The notes under the pieces were generated by a model. That model worked only from the letters and a program-made list of their open reading frames with translations, ran no database searches and had not been told where the DNA came from. A stretch of 64,000 bases of DNA from Bradyrhizobium elkanii USDA 76 (lineage in GTDB: Bacteria > Pseudomonadota > Alphaproteobacteria > Rhizobiales > Xanthobacteraceae), in NCBI RefSeq assembly GCF_023278185.1, contig NZ_CP066356.1, forward strand, positions 3,278,001-3,342,000, in the 5' to 3' direction. Made by a program: the position numbers and the translations under genes. This document shows positions 28,364 through 37,973 of the stretch, one piece after another. How positions within the stretch are numbered: the first letter of the stretch is position 1; every line of letters starts with the position of its first letter.

Positions 28364-28446
28364 GGAGGCGCCTGCAAGTCTAGAACGGCGTTGACCGCGG
28401 CGGATTCTGATTCCGCCATTCGGAGGTTCGATCCCTCCCGCCTCCC
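28364..28446 (+). tRNA. tRNA-Gln(CTG)-like sequence with intact 3' half, aberrant 5' half
   Basis: From 28400 a good tRNA 3' half can be folded: anticodon stem GCGGA/TCCGC with loop TTCTGAT (anticodon CTG, Gln), variable CATTC, T arm GGAGG-TTCGATC-CCTCC, then the acceptor strand CGCCTCC at 28439-28445. A perfectly complementary GGAGGCG occurs at 28364-28370. The 29 bases between that and the anticodon stem are too long and do not form a normal D arm, and no CCA follows. It is most likely a tRNA remnant, or one half of an integration site. Confidence 0.45.
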
Positions 28447-28731
28447 TGGCATGCGAGCGCGCTTCATACGAGATACGTCGCTTGTCCAACTGTCTGGCAG
28501 AAAGAGACGTAACGCGACCATCACTGGCACTTCGCCGCGCGCAAGCGTTAAAGACACCAGCGTTTGGCAATTTGCCGTTTTACCGAGAGCCGACGCGTAT
28601 GTGTACTCATAAACGTTGGCTTGCGGTCATAAAGCGGAAGTCGCCCGGTCTGACCGCCAAGGGCGACTTTTGACCCAGCTTGAAACATCGCAGCTCTTTG
28701 CGTTTGATGTTATGATTGGGCACCAACGGCG
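28447..28731. other. intergenic, contains one copy of a dispersed repeat
   Basis: No gene is supportable here. Bases 28636-28662 are an exact inverted copy of 27 bases at 39951-39977. Confidence 0.5.
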
Positions 28732-29772
28732 GTGCAGCATCTGAGTTTCGGGGAGCGGCCATTGGGGCCTAAAAACGAGTCGGGATTTCAACTCAAGCCG
28801 TTGGCCAGCGAGCGGGCTCTGGAGCGCGCCGAGCGATTGGCCAATCTTCTGGCCTCCATCGTCGAGTCCAGCGACGATGCTATTGTGAGCAAGAATCTAG
28901 ATGGCATTGTTACGAGTTGGAACAAGGCGGCCGAGCGCATTTTCGGTTACTCGGCCACGGAGGCTATTGGTCAGCCCATTACACTCGTGATTCCACAAGA
29001 CCGGCTCAGCGAAGAACGGGAGATTTTAACCCGCATCCGACGAGGTGAGCGCATCGACCATTTCGAGACGGTCCGGCGACGTCGGGATGGTAGCTCAATC
29101 ATCGTTTCGCTAACTGTTTCTCCTGTCAAAGACGCCCACGGCAACATCGTCGGCGCATCAAAAATTGCTAGAGATATTACCCAGCAGAAGCGAACTCAGG
29201 AGCAGATTAGCATTCTGGCTCGCGAGGCGGAGCATCGAAGCAAGAACATCCTTTCTAACGTACAGGCAATTATCAACCTTTCTCAGTCCGACACCTCCGA
29301 GGGCCTCAAGGAAGTGATCAGCGGGCGCATCCAAGCGATGGCAAATGTTCACTCGCTGTTTGTTGAAACGCGGTGGATAGGAGCCGAAGTCTCGGCGATC
29401 GCCAAGCAGGAGTTTGCCCCTTACCTCGAAGAGGGTCACCAGAAGCGGATTGTGATGGAGGGGCTGCAGACGGTGTTAGAACCCATCGCTGCGCAGGCGA
29501 TTGCTGTTGTCCTGCATGAGTTAGCAACCAATGCTATCAAGTATGGAGCGCTATCCAACACAAGAGGCCGGATAGAATTGGCCTGGTCGCGCGCCGAGGA
29601 TGGGCAGCTGGTGCTCCGCTGGACCGAACTGGGCGGACCGAGGGTAAAGGCGCCCCAACGCAAGGGATTTGGTAGTCGGCTCATCGAAGGGACGATCAAT
29701 CCACTTGGCGGGAAGGTGCTCTTTGACTGGCGCGCGGAAGGGCTGGTTTGCGAAATCGCCGTTCCGACGTGA
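28732..29772 (+). CDS. PAS-domain HWE-family histidine kinase
   Basis: 346 residues (GTG start; no better start was found). A PAS domain spans about 40-155 (SIVESSDDAIVSKNLDGIVTSWN, GYSATEAIGQP, and a PAC segment with GASKIARDITQQK). The kinase core follows: EAEHRSKNILSNVQAI carries the phospho-acceptor His, HELATNAIKYGALS is the N box, and LRWTELGGP replaces the HWE tripeptide with WTE. HWE kinases in rhizobia often act in general stress or light signalling. No response regulator is adjacent. Confidence 0.87.
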   Translation: MQHLSFGERPLGPKNESGFQLKPLASERALERAERLANLLASIVESSDDAIVSKNLDGIVTSWNKAAERIFGYSATEAIGQPITLVIPQDRLSEEREILTRIRRGERIDHFETVRRRRDGSSIIVSLTVSPVKDAHGNIVGASKIARDITQQKRTQEQISILAREAEHRSKNILSNVQAIINLSQSDTSEGLKEVISGRIQAMANVHSLFVETRWIGAEVSAIAKQEFAPYLEEGHQKRIVMEGLQTVLEPIAAQAIAVVLHELATNAIKYGALSNTRGRIELAWSRAEDGQLVLRWTELGGPRVKAPQRKGFGSRLIEGTINPLGGKVLFDWRAEGLVCEIAVPT

Positions 29773-29821
29773 GATGCCAATCGAGCTTCGCTGCTCTCGC
29801 CGCTACAACTTTTGCTTATGG

Positions 29822-31097
29822 CCGACTCTGTTGAAAATGGCGGCTGTTGCGACTGCAGAGATATCGGTGATTCAGTCTGTCTAGTTGGCAGGACTGAAGA
29901 TCATGATAGAGCATCGGAAAGTCGAACAGGCCGCGTTGTTCTATGAGTTCTCGCTCGAAAGACATATCCCGGCTGATCACTTGCTGTGGTTGATTGACAG
30001 GTTTGTCGATCTTGAACAGGTCCGGCGGGACCTGGCGCTTTTCTACAGCAGCATCGGTCGGCCTTCGATCGCTGATCATCCGCATGCTCCTGATCGGTTA
30101 CTGTTCGGTATCCGATCGGAGCGGCGCCTGTGCGATCAGGTTCACCTCAATTTGGCCTACCGGTGGTTTTGCCGGCTCGGTCTGGATGGGCGGTGCCAGA
30201 TCATTCGACATTCTCCAAGAACAGGCATAGGCGCTTCCGGCAGAGCGACCTCTTCCGTCGCGTGTTCGAGAGCGTGCTGCGCCGCTGCATCGAGGAACGA
30301 CTGGTCGGCGGCGAAGGATTTGCAGTCGATGCGAGCCTAGTCAAGGCCGATGCAAATCGGCAGAAGGCGATCGAAGGCGATAAGGGACTTGGCCAACGAC
30401 GGCAATCCGGCAGGCGGAGGTATTGACCGCTAAGCGCATGATTGAGCGGTCGCTGGAGCGGTTTGATCTCTATCCGAGCCGGCTCCTCGGCGACAGTGGC
30501 GATGGCTCGGCCGAGATGCTCGCCTGGCTGGTCTATGAGCATGGCATCGAGCCGCACGTTACAGTCTTCGACAATTCGGCCCGCACAGGCGGGATCTTCT
30601 CGCGCGACGACTTCACCTACGACCATGCTGGGGACATCTATCGTTGCCCTGGCGGCAAATTTCTTACCACGACAGAACGTTGGTGAATGATGGTGCCACC
30701 ATGCTTTACCTCGCCAGCAAGCGCGATTGTGATCGATGCACATTGAAGGCTCGGTGTTGCCCCAAGCAGGCCTCACGGAGAGTGCCGCGCTCGATCTACG
30801 AGGGCGCTCGCGACATGGCGCGCCACATCGCGAGATCGTGGGAGGGAGGCACCTCGCGCCGGCTCCGCTTGTTGGCGCACCTCAAGCGCATTCTCAAGCT
30901 CGACCGTTTGCGTTTACGAGGTCCAAACGGCGCGCGCGACGAGTTCATCCTCGCGGCCACCGCCCAAAACCTTCGAAAGATGGCCAGTTGATCCCGATGC
31001 CCACCCCGAGGCTCGCATAGGGTCGGTAGAGCAGTTCGGCCACGTCGCGACGGAGCTATTACAACGAAATACTGCCAGCCTTTTTCGACGGAATCGG
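29822..31097 (+). mobile_element. degraded IS1182-like insertion sequence with terminal inverted repeats
   Basis: Bases 29822-29843 and 31076-31097 form a 22-bp imperfect terminal inverted repeat (17 of 22 matches, outer ends CCGA). They enclose a transposase broken in several frames. The span of about 1.28 kb is shorter than usual for the family, so internal DNA has been lost. No target duplication was identified. Confidence 0.65.
29903..30991 (+). pseudogene. IS1182-family transposase, multiply frameshifted
   Basis: The parts are in order but in different frames. The N-terminal domain (FYEFSLERHIPADHLLWLID, FYSSIGRPSI, LCDQVHLNLAYRWFCRLGLDG) comes first, followed by VPDHSTFSKNRHRRF and the first catalytic-region block FAVDASLVKADAN. 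Then come LLGDSGDGSAEMLAWLV and the Cys-containing region CDRCTLKARCCP, ending RDEFILAATAQNLRKMA. At least three frame changes, near 30180, 30420 and 30680, make it non-functional. Confidence 0.8.
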
Positions 31098-31114
31098 TCA
31101 TATGCAAACATTCT

Positions 31115-32212
31115 TCACCCCGGCCCGCGCCCTCTCGGCTTCGGCTCGGCCAACGGTGCGACTTCGACCGTGGCGCTCTCTAGAGCGCGCTCTCGTTCAA
31201 TAGTCAGCCGAACTTGCTGACCGACCGCGGTCAGCCCGATGAGGTTGCGCATTTGCGTGGCGCTGCGGATCGGGATGTCGTTGGCCTTCAGAATGATGTC
31301 GCCGCGGCGAAGGCCCGCGCGCTCTGCGGGCGAGCCGGGACTGACCTCCTTGATACGGGCCCCCTGCGTCACACCCGCAGCGGGCGCCTCGAGATCCTCC
31401 AGCGCAACGCCGATGCGGCCACGCTCGACCCGCCCTGTCTGCGCGAGCTGCTCCATCACCTTGCGGGCCATGTTGATGGGTACCGCGAAGCCAATTCCCA
31501 CATTGCCTCCTCCCGGAGAGATGATCGCCGTGTTGATGCCAACGAGTTCGCCGCGCAGATTGATCAAGCCGCCACCGGAGTTGCCGGGATTGATCGCAGC
31601 ATCAGTCTGGATGAAGTCTTCATAGCCGTGCTTGCCAAGGCCGGTGCGCCCGAGCGCGCTGACAAGGCCTGACGTGACGGTCTGGCCCAGGCCGAAGGGA
31701 TTACCCACCGCGATGACGAAGTCGCCGACCTGAAGCGCGTCGCTGTCGCCCAGCGCGATGGCCCTCAGCCCGACTGGCTCCTTGACCTGTAGTAGTGCGA
31801 TATCGGTCGGCGCATCGCGGCCGACCACGCGACCGGCAAACTTTCGGCCATCCTTGGTTCTGATCTGCACTGCGGTCGCGTTGGCAACAACGTGGTTTGC
31901 TGTCAACACATAGCCGCGCTGGGCGTCGACAATCACGCCCGATCCGGCGGCGTTGATTTCCTTCTCCAGCTGTTTCGGAACGTCGAAGAACTCCCGAAAA
32001 AAGGGATCCTGGTACAGCGGATTGTCCTCACGCACGCGTCCCTGCACCGAGATGTTGACGACGCTCGGCGTCACCTCCTTGACCAACGGCGCAAGGGTTG
32101 GCACGCGGCCGATGTTGATCTCTGGAATTTGGGCGAGAACTGGCGGTCCGGAAAGGGTTAACACCAGCGTCGAGCCGAGCCCGAGTCGCGCAAGCCCACG
32201 CAAGTATCGCAT
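31115..32212 (-). CDS. HtrA/DegP-type periplasmic serine protease
   Basis: 365 residues from the ATG at 32212, preceded by GGAGAG. A signal peptide (RYLRGLARLGLGSTLVLTLSG to VLA) leads into a trypsin-like domain with all three catalytic residues visible: His in TANHVV, Asp in APTDIALLQV, Ser in GNSGGGL. A single PDZ domain follows (GVTQGARIKEVSPGSPAERAGLRRGDII). One PDZ is fewer than in DegP, as in DegS-like or short HtrA proteins. It degrades or senses misfolded envelope proteins. It is divergent from groES, across a 237-bp region with heat-shock-type promoter elements. Confidence 0.9.
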   Translation of the reverse strand: MRYLRGLARLGLGSTLVLTLSGPPVLAQIPEINIGRVPTLAPLVKEVTPSVVNISVQGRVREDNPLYQDPFFREFFDVPKQLEKEINAAGSGVIVDAQRGYVLTANHVVANATAVQIRTKDGRKFAGRVVGRDAPTDIALLQVKEPVGLRAIALGDSDALQVGDFVIAVGNPFGLGQTVTSGLVSALGRTGLGKHGYEDFIQTDAAINPGNSGGGLINLRGELVGINTAIISPGGGNVGIGFAVPINMARKVMEQLAQTGRVERGRIGVALEDLEAPAAGVTQGARIKEVSPGSPAERAGLRRGDIILKANDIPIRSATQMRNLIGLTAVGQQVRLTIERERALESATVEVAPLAEPKPRGRGPG

Positions 32213-32295
32213 CGTTTCTCTCCGGCAGCACACCGCGTTTATCGCCCCGTCCTCCGGGGCGGTGGCGGCGATTAACTGGTTGGCTCAAGTCGACT

Positions 32296-32381
32296 GTTCA
32301 AGAGCCTTCAGTGCATCGTTCGGATGAGGCGCCAAAATTTTCGTAGAAGCTCTTGAACGGATTTTGTGCGTTACCTAAGTC
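32296..32381. promoter_or_regulatory. divergent region with RpoH-type promoter for groES
   Basis: CTTG at 32352-32355, an 18-base spacer, then CCTAAGTCGC at 32374 fits the alphaproteobacterial RpoH consensus (CTTG-N17/18-CYTATNTNNG) with two mismatches, about 70 bases before groES. The same decamer GCTCTTGAAC occurs inverted at 32296-32305, pointing towards htrA, though no good -10 follows it. No CIRCE inverted repeat (HrcA operator) is seen. Confidence 0.5.
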
Positions 32382-32449
32382 GCTTCCGCCCGGGGCCCGG
32401 TTCCCGGACCCGGATTTTTGACATCGCTGACCTAATCAGGAGGATGTGC

Positions 32450-32764
32450 ATGCATTTCCGTCCATTGCACGACCGCGTGCTCGTGCGCCGCATTGATGCC
32501 GAAGAAAAGACTGCTGGCGGCATCATCATTCCCGACACCGCAAAGGAGAAACCGCAGGAGGGTGAAATCGTCGCCGCGGGCCCTGGCGGTCGGAATGAGC
32601 AAGGGCAATTGGTGCCCCTCGACGTTGATCCCGGCGACCGCGTGCTTTTCGGTAAGTGGTCCGGCAACGAAGTGAAAATCGACGGCCAGGACTACCTCAT
32701 CATGAAGGAAAGCGATCTTCTGGGCGTGGTCGACAAGGCCGCCTCGCTCAAGAGGGCCGCCTGA
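32450..32764 (+). CDS. groES: co-chaperonin GroES
   Basis: 104 residues from the ATG at 32450, where AGGAGG lies 6 bases upstream; a longer frame from 32366 has no such site. It carries the GroES family blocks [40 protein letters not shown], the glycine-rich mobile loop region, and [14 protein letters not shown]. It caps GroEL during ATP-dependent folding. groEL follows 43 bases downstream, so this is a complete groESL operon, one of the several typical of rhizobia. Confidence 0.96.
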   Translation: MHFRPLHDRVLVRRIDAEEKTAGGIIIPDTAKEKPQEGEIVAAGPGGRNEQGQLVPLDVDPGDRVLFGKWSGNEVKIDGQDYLIMKESDLLGVVDKAASLKRAA

Positions 32765-32780
32765 GCAAGCTGGAAGCTGA

Positions 32781-34430
<1,650 letters not shown>

Positions 34431-34438
34431 TCAACCCT

Positions 34439-34464
34439 GAGCCCGGCCGGCGACGGCCGGGCTC
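34439..34464 (+). terminator. hairpin after groEL
   Basis: A perfect 10-bp inverted repeat, GAGCCCGGCC and GGCCGGGCTC, with a 6-base loop, starts 8 bases after the groEL stop. No T-run follows, so it may be an attenuator or an RNA-stability element ahead of the two small genes downstream. Confidence 0.6.
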
Positions 34465-34510
34465 ATCCGATCCACCACGAGAAAGCAACGATAGTACCAA
34501 GGAGCTTCAG

Positions 34511-34630
34511 ATGAGCAGGCGCAGACAATCTCCACCACCCAACGGCGGGGCGGCTGTGATGCATTGGCTCATGTTCGCCCTCAGCCTTCCGACCATCGCT
34601 TGGATCAGCTTGCCGAAATTAGGAGGATGA
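34511..34630 (+). CDS. 39-residue single-span membrane protein
   Basis: A short gene from ATG 34511 with AAGGAG 8 bases upstream. It encodes a basic N-terminus (SRRRQSPPPNGG), one hydrophobic segment (HWLMFALSLPTIAWISL) and the tail PKLGG. It lies between groEL and another small gene whose ATG follows one base after its stop, so it is coupled to that gene (AGGAGGATGAGATG junction). Co-expression with groESL is likely; function unknown. Confidence 0.65.
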   Translation: MSRRRQSPPPNGGAAVMHWLMFALSLPTIAWISLPKLGG

Positions 34631-34631
34631 G

Positions 34632-34958
34632 ATGACAAGAAATGATACCCTTTCCGCTCGTGCTGAGACTTCAGACCGCCGGGCCCGAATGATGATTGCG
34701 GGCGCGTTCGCTTATGCGGCAATGCTGCTCCCGGCGGGTGCCTGGGGCCTGGACGGTCCGTCAAAACAGATCCCCGAGCGCGCGAACCACCTTCTGCCGC
34801 TTCCGCCCATCCCCTATCTGGATTCGATGCAGTGGATGAGCTGGAAACCGAGCCCGCCGCTGTTCAAGATGGACACGCTGCTGTTGCCAGACAGCAATGA
34901 ACCCCATGTCCTTCGTCTTCCGTCCGACCTCGAGGGGACTGCCCCCCGGGTGAGCTAA
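34632..34958 (+). CDS. small exported protein
   Basis: 108 residues with a ribosome site (AGGAGG) embedded in the end of the preceding gene. An N-terminal hydrophobic stretch (MMIAGAFAYAAMLLPAGAWG) looks like a signal peptide or anchor after a 19-residue charged start. The exported part is Pro- and Leu-rich (LLPLPPIPYLDSMQWMSWKP). No family recognised. It is the last of the run beginning with groES. Confidence 0.65.
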   Translation: MTRNDTLSARAETSDRRARMMIAGAFAYAAMLLPAGAWGLDGPSKQIPERANHLLPLPPIPYLDSMQWMSWKPSPPLFKMDTLLLPDSNEPHVLRLPSDLEGTAPRVS

Positions 34959-35141
34959 TGCTTCACGCGCGGCCCGTCTATGGGTCACGCAGCTTCCCTG
35001 GCACTCGAGGACGGCGAACCTGCGCCTCAACCGCGTTGCCGAATTGCGGGCCCGTGCATAACTCGCTTTGGCCCTTGTTAACGAAACGGACGTCAGGTCA
35101 GGTTACCGAGGACCAAAGCCCTAAAAAATTTTTGGCCCCCT

Positions 35142-35173
35142 CTTGAAACCAAAAACGACTTTGCTATTTTTTT
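35142..35173 (+). promoter_or_regulatory. RpoH-type heat-shock promoter
   Basis: CTTGAAA at 35142-35148, a 17-base spacer after CTTG, then GCTATTTTTT from 35163 closely matches the alphaproteobacterial RpoH consensus CTTG-N17/18-CYTATNTNNG. Transcription would start near 35173, immediately before the ROSE leader. Confidence 0.65.
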
Positions 35174-35174
35174 G

Positions 35175-35283
35175 TCGCCACCGAACGGTGGTTTCCGGGC
35201 GCCTCTTGGGTCCGGCCGTTGAGACGGGCACCGGTCGTGTCCGGTGCCGCTCGTAACCATCTTGCTCTTTGGAGGATTTGGCT
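35175..35283 (+). ncRNA. ROSE-type RNA thermometer in the leader of the small heat-shock gene
   Basis: The leader between the promoter and the ATG folds into hairpins: CCACC-GAAC-GGTGG (35178-35191), and GGCACCGG/CCGGTGCC (35227-35248, perfect 8 bp). A final stem pairs ATCTTGC (35259-35265) with the ribosome site GGAGGAT (35271-35277) and leaves a G-G mismatch in the middle. That mismatch opposite the Shine-Dalgarno is the hallmark of ROSE thermometers, known from Bradyrhizobium heat-shock genes. It blocks translation at low temperature and melts on heating. Confidence 0.85.
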
Positions 35284-35739
35284 ATGCGCACTTATGATTT
35301 CTCGCCCCTTTGGCGTTCGACCATTGGCTTCGATCGCCTTTTTGACCTCGCGGAAATGGCCCAGCGGGCCGGCGAGGACAACTATCCGCCCTACAATATC
35401 GAACGGCTGTCTGAGGACCGCTACCAGATTTCGTTGGCGGTTGCAGGTTTTGCGCCCAACGAGATCGCGATCACGGCCGAACAGAACGTGATCACCATTG
35501 AGGGCAGCAAGTCGGAGAAGGCTGAGCGCGATTTTCTCTACCGCGGCATCTCCACCCGCAGCTTCAAGCGGCAGTTTAACCTGGCGGATTACGTTCAGGT
35601 CAAGAGCGCCGCATTCGACAACGGCTTGCTCAAAATTGAGCTGGTCCGGGAAATCCCGGAAGCCATGAAGCCGCGCCGTATCGCAATCAACGGCGTATCG
35701 GCCGACAATGTCCAGAAATTGGAAGCTAAGGCAGCCTAA
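35284..35739 (+). CDS. small heat-shock protein, Hsp20/IbpA class A
   Basis: 151 residues with an alpha-crystallin domain. The N-terminal RTYDFSPLWRSTIGFDRLFD is typical of rhizobial class A sHsps; then come YPPYNIERLSEDRYQISLAVAGF, the RGISTRSFKRQFNLADYV strand and the conserved GLLKIELVREIPE. It is an ATP-independent holdase for unfolded proteins. Its start follows the ROSE thermometer and an RpoH-type promoter, so it is controlled both transcriptionally and by temperature-dependent translation. Confidence 0.95.
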   Translation: MRTYDFSPLWRSTIGFDRLFDLAEMAQRAGEDNYPPYNIERLSEDRYQISLAVAGFAPNEIAITAEQNVITIEGSKSEKAERDFLYRGISTRSFKRQFNLADYVQVKSAAFDNGLLKIELVREIPEAMKPRRIAINGVSADNVQKLEAKAA

Positions 35740-35809
35740 GCAGGCTCCGACCGGCGCCGCGCGAGGCTTCGCGCGGCTGCCGCTCGTCGTCAATGCAAAG
35801 GAGGATACC

Positions 35810-36127
35810 ATGCGGCCGACGACCGCTGACGACAACGTGTTTGACTTCAACGCGCTCCTGCATCCCGGCACCGCTTTCGAACATCCCAGGGATGTCGTGT
35901 GCCATGCCGGCCTGACGACGGCCGAGAAGCGGGCAATTCTGGCATCCTGGGCGTCCGACGCATCGGCGATAGCATGCCCGTCGCTCCGCTCGCCCGCCGG
36001 ACTGAAGAAGCCCGTATCGATCGACGAAATCCTCGAGGCCCTGTGCGAACTCGACGGCGGACCCCGGAATCCTCCGGGTGGAAAGCCTTGTCGGTTGCGC
36101 TCAACCGAACGTGCCTTGGCCGCCTGA
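35810..36127 (+). CDS. small hypothetical protein, paralogue of the next gene
   Basis: 105 residues with a strong ribosome site (AAAGGAGG) 6 bases before the ATG at 35810. The core LLHPGTAFEHPRDVVCHAGLT, then AEKRAILASWASDASAI and VSIDEILEALCELD, is clearly similar to the C-terminal half of the gene 18 bases downstream. The C-terminus is Arg-rich. Its position after hsp20 and before rpoH suggests a stress-related role, but the function is unknown. Confidence 0.7.
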   Translation: MRPTTADDNVFDFNALLHPGTAFEHPRDVVCHAGLTTAEKRAILASWASDASAIACPSLRSPAGLKKPVSIDEILEALCELDGGPRNPPGGKPCRLRSTERALAA

Positions 36128-36145
36128 GCCGGAAGGGGACGAGTG

Positions 36146-36652
36146 ATGATCAAGGGAAATCTTGAACGCCTGCGTGCCCATCGCGCCAATATTCGGCGCT
36201 ACCGCAGGCTGCTCGCGACGCGGCTGTCGGACCTAGAGCGAGCGTATATCGCACGCCGGATGAGCGAAGAGCAGCATTCCGTGGAGGCCCTTTTGCACAA
36301 GACGTTTCCCGATCGCCTCTCGCTGCAGACGGATCGCCGACGAACAATGAACTTGGAGATGGCTCGGCTGCTGCATCCAGCCGAGGCGTTTGCTCATCCG
36401 ATGTACGTTGTCGATGATTGCGACCTCACCTCGTACGAGAAACGGGCCATTCTATCGCTTTGGGCCGCGGATGCTTGCGCCTTGAAAGACGATCCAGAAT
36501 TGAACCGGACAATCGATGGAGCTGTGAGCTTCGACGACATCGTGGATGCCCTGCGCCTTCTGGAGTCCGATTCGGATCGAAGGACCAATGGCTCCAACCG
36601 AAAAGGCCGACGTTTTGGCAGCCATGAGGCGGACGATAGTCCCGCTCTGTAG
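36146..36652 (+). CDS. hypothetical protein, helical domain fused to the paralogous core
   Basis: 168 residues. Residues 1-65 are a basic helical region (KGNLERLRAHRANIRRYRRL, LSDLERAYIARRMSEEQHSVEAL). From about residue 68 it repeats the core of the preceding gene: MARLLHPAEAFAHPMYVVDD, SYEKRAILSLWAADACAL, VSFDDIVDALRLLE. A GGAAGGGG lies upstream of the ATG at 36146. The two genes look like a duplication in which this copy gained an N-terminal domain. Function unknown; located directly before rpoH. Confidence 0.7.
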   Translation: MIKGNLERLRAHRANIRRYRRLLATRLSDLERAYIARRMSEEQHSVEALLHKTFPDRLSLQTDRRRTMNLEMARLLHPAEAFAHPMYVVDDCDLTSYEKRAILSLWAADACALKDDPELNRTIDGAVSFDDIVDALRLLESDSDRRTNGSNRKGRRFGSHEADDSPAL

Positions 36653-36732
36653 ACCGATGCTTTCGTTGCTCTGCCGCCACCCTGACGAGAGCGCGGCAGA
36701 GGTGGGAATTTGTTGAGCGCTGCGAGGGGGAA

Positions 36733-37659
36733 ATGTCTCAAGCTGTTTCTCAGAAATTGCCGTCGCTCGGCACCGGGCTGACGAAGTATTTAACGGAAAT
36801 TAGACAATTTCCGATCCTCACTCGGGAAGAAGAGACCACTCTTGGTCGGCGATGGCGAAACCGCGGCGATCGTGAAGCGGCTTATCGCCTGGTGACAAGC
36901 CACCTGCGTCTCGTTGCGAAAATCGCCATGCGATATCGAGGTTATGGGCTACCCATTGCCGATATCATTTCCGAGGGCAATGTCGGCCTGATGCAGGCCG
37001 TGCGGCGATTCGATCCGGAGCGGGGCATCCGCCTTTCCACCTATGCCATGTGGTGGATCAAGGCAACGATCCAGGATTTTGTTCTTCGCTCCTGGTCGCT
37101 GGTGAAGATCACGGCGGACGCTGCCCAGAAGAAGTTATTCTTCAAACTGAGGCAATCGAAGAGTGCGATCTCCGCCTTGGAGGACGGGGATCTGAGGCCA
37201 GAACAGGTCAAGACGATCGCCGCTCAGCTCAAGGTACCCGAACGTGAAGTCGTGAATATGGACCGTCGCCTGCGTGGCGACCTGTCCCTGAATTTACGTC
37301 ACAAGGATGCCGGCGACGTCGGAGATGCCCTCGAACGGCTGGTAGATCCGGCGCCTACTCACGACGTGACGTTGGCCGAGGACCAGGAACTGGCTCAACG
37401 GCGGCAAGCTCTGACAGCAGCCATTGAGAAGCTAAGCCCCCGCGAAAGGCATATCTTCACAGCGCGCTATTTGAGTGAAGATCCCCCGAAGCTCGAAGCG
37501 CTTGCCTTAGAGTACGAAATATCGCGCGAGCGTGTCCGCCAAATCGAGCAACGGTCATTTGAAAAGGTACAGTCCGCGATGCTGACAGGAGGAGCCTGTC
37601 TGAAAAGTCCATACAACATTCGAAGGAACGGTAAACACACTTTCGGCTCAGGCGCTTGA
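36733..37659 (+). CDS. rpoH: heat-shock sigma factor RpoH (sigma-32)
   Basis: 308 residues of the sigma-70 family, RpoH group. Region 2 is clear (LVTSHLRLVAKIAMRYRGYG, DIISEGNVGLMQAVRRFDPERGIRLSTYAMWWIKATIQDFVLRS read in parts), followed by the RpoH-specific box QKKLFFKLR and region 4.2 with EYEISRERVRQIEQRSFEKV. It directs RNA polymerase to CTTG-type heat-shock promoters, such as those proposed here ahead of groES and hsp20. GAGGGGGAA precedes the ATG. It is probably an additional rpoH copy, as rhizobia usually carry more than one. Confidence 0.95.
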   Translation: MSQAVSQKLPSLGTGLTKYLTEIRQFPILTREEETTLGRRWRNRGDREAAYRLVTSHLRLVAKIAMRYRGYGLPIADIISEGNVGLMQAVRRFDPERGIRLSTYAMWWIKATIQDFVLRSWSLVKITADAAQKKLFFKLRQSKSAISALEDGDLRPEQVKTIAAQLKVPEREVVNMDRRLRGDLSLNLRHKDAGDVGDALERLVDPAPTHDVTLAEDQELAQRRQALTAAIEKLSPRERHIFTARYLSEDPPKLEALALEYEISRERVRQIEQRSFEKVQSAMLTGGACLKSPYNIRRNGKHTFGSGA

Positions 37660-37973
37660 CTGTACGATGCTAACGCCATTCATTCTTTGTCTGATGACCG
37701 CGAATAGCATGGCCGCGGCAGGAGCCATTTGCGCGGCACGACATATCGTGCTGCTCCTCGCGCATGGGACCGATAACGACCGTGCCATTCCGCAGATCGA
37801 GCAGCCAGGCAAGAGCGGGGCGCCTTCTCCGTTGGTTTCAAGCAATGCCTCAAAGCCGCAACTATGAGCGGGCCGTCAGTCCGCGCAGCGGATTGTCCAT
37901 GCGCTCGACCGCTTCATGCGCACACCACCCGCAGAAGTCAGCGAGCGACTCTCTCTTGGCGATGCAATGAGCC
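37660..37973. other. intergenic, no supportable gene
   Basis: Only low-quality short frames are seen between rpoH and the small frame at 37974. Confidence 0.4.

Noticed and set aside
28325..28570. 81-residue minus-strand frame containing GGIEPPNGGIRIRRG
   Set aside because: This peptide pattern is the reverse translation of the tRNA-like T and anticodon arms, so it is not a protein.
28616..28680. Possible riboswitch or RNA gene between 28.6 and 28.7 kb
   Set aside because: The structured-looking segment matches a dispersed repeat at 39951-39977, so it is better read as a repeat.
32213..32449. CIRCE/HrcA operator upstream of groES
   Set aside because: Searched by eye for TTAGCACTC-N9-GAGTGCTAA and found nothing close; a CTTG-type heat-shock promoter explains the region better.
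36733..37659. Housekeeping RpoD
   Set aside because: Too short at 308 residues, lacks region 1 and carries the RpoH-specific QKKLFFKLR box.
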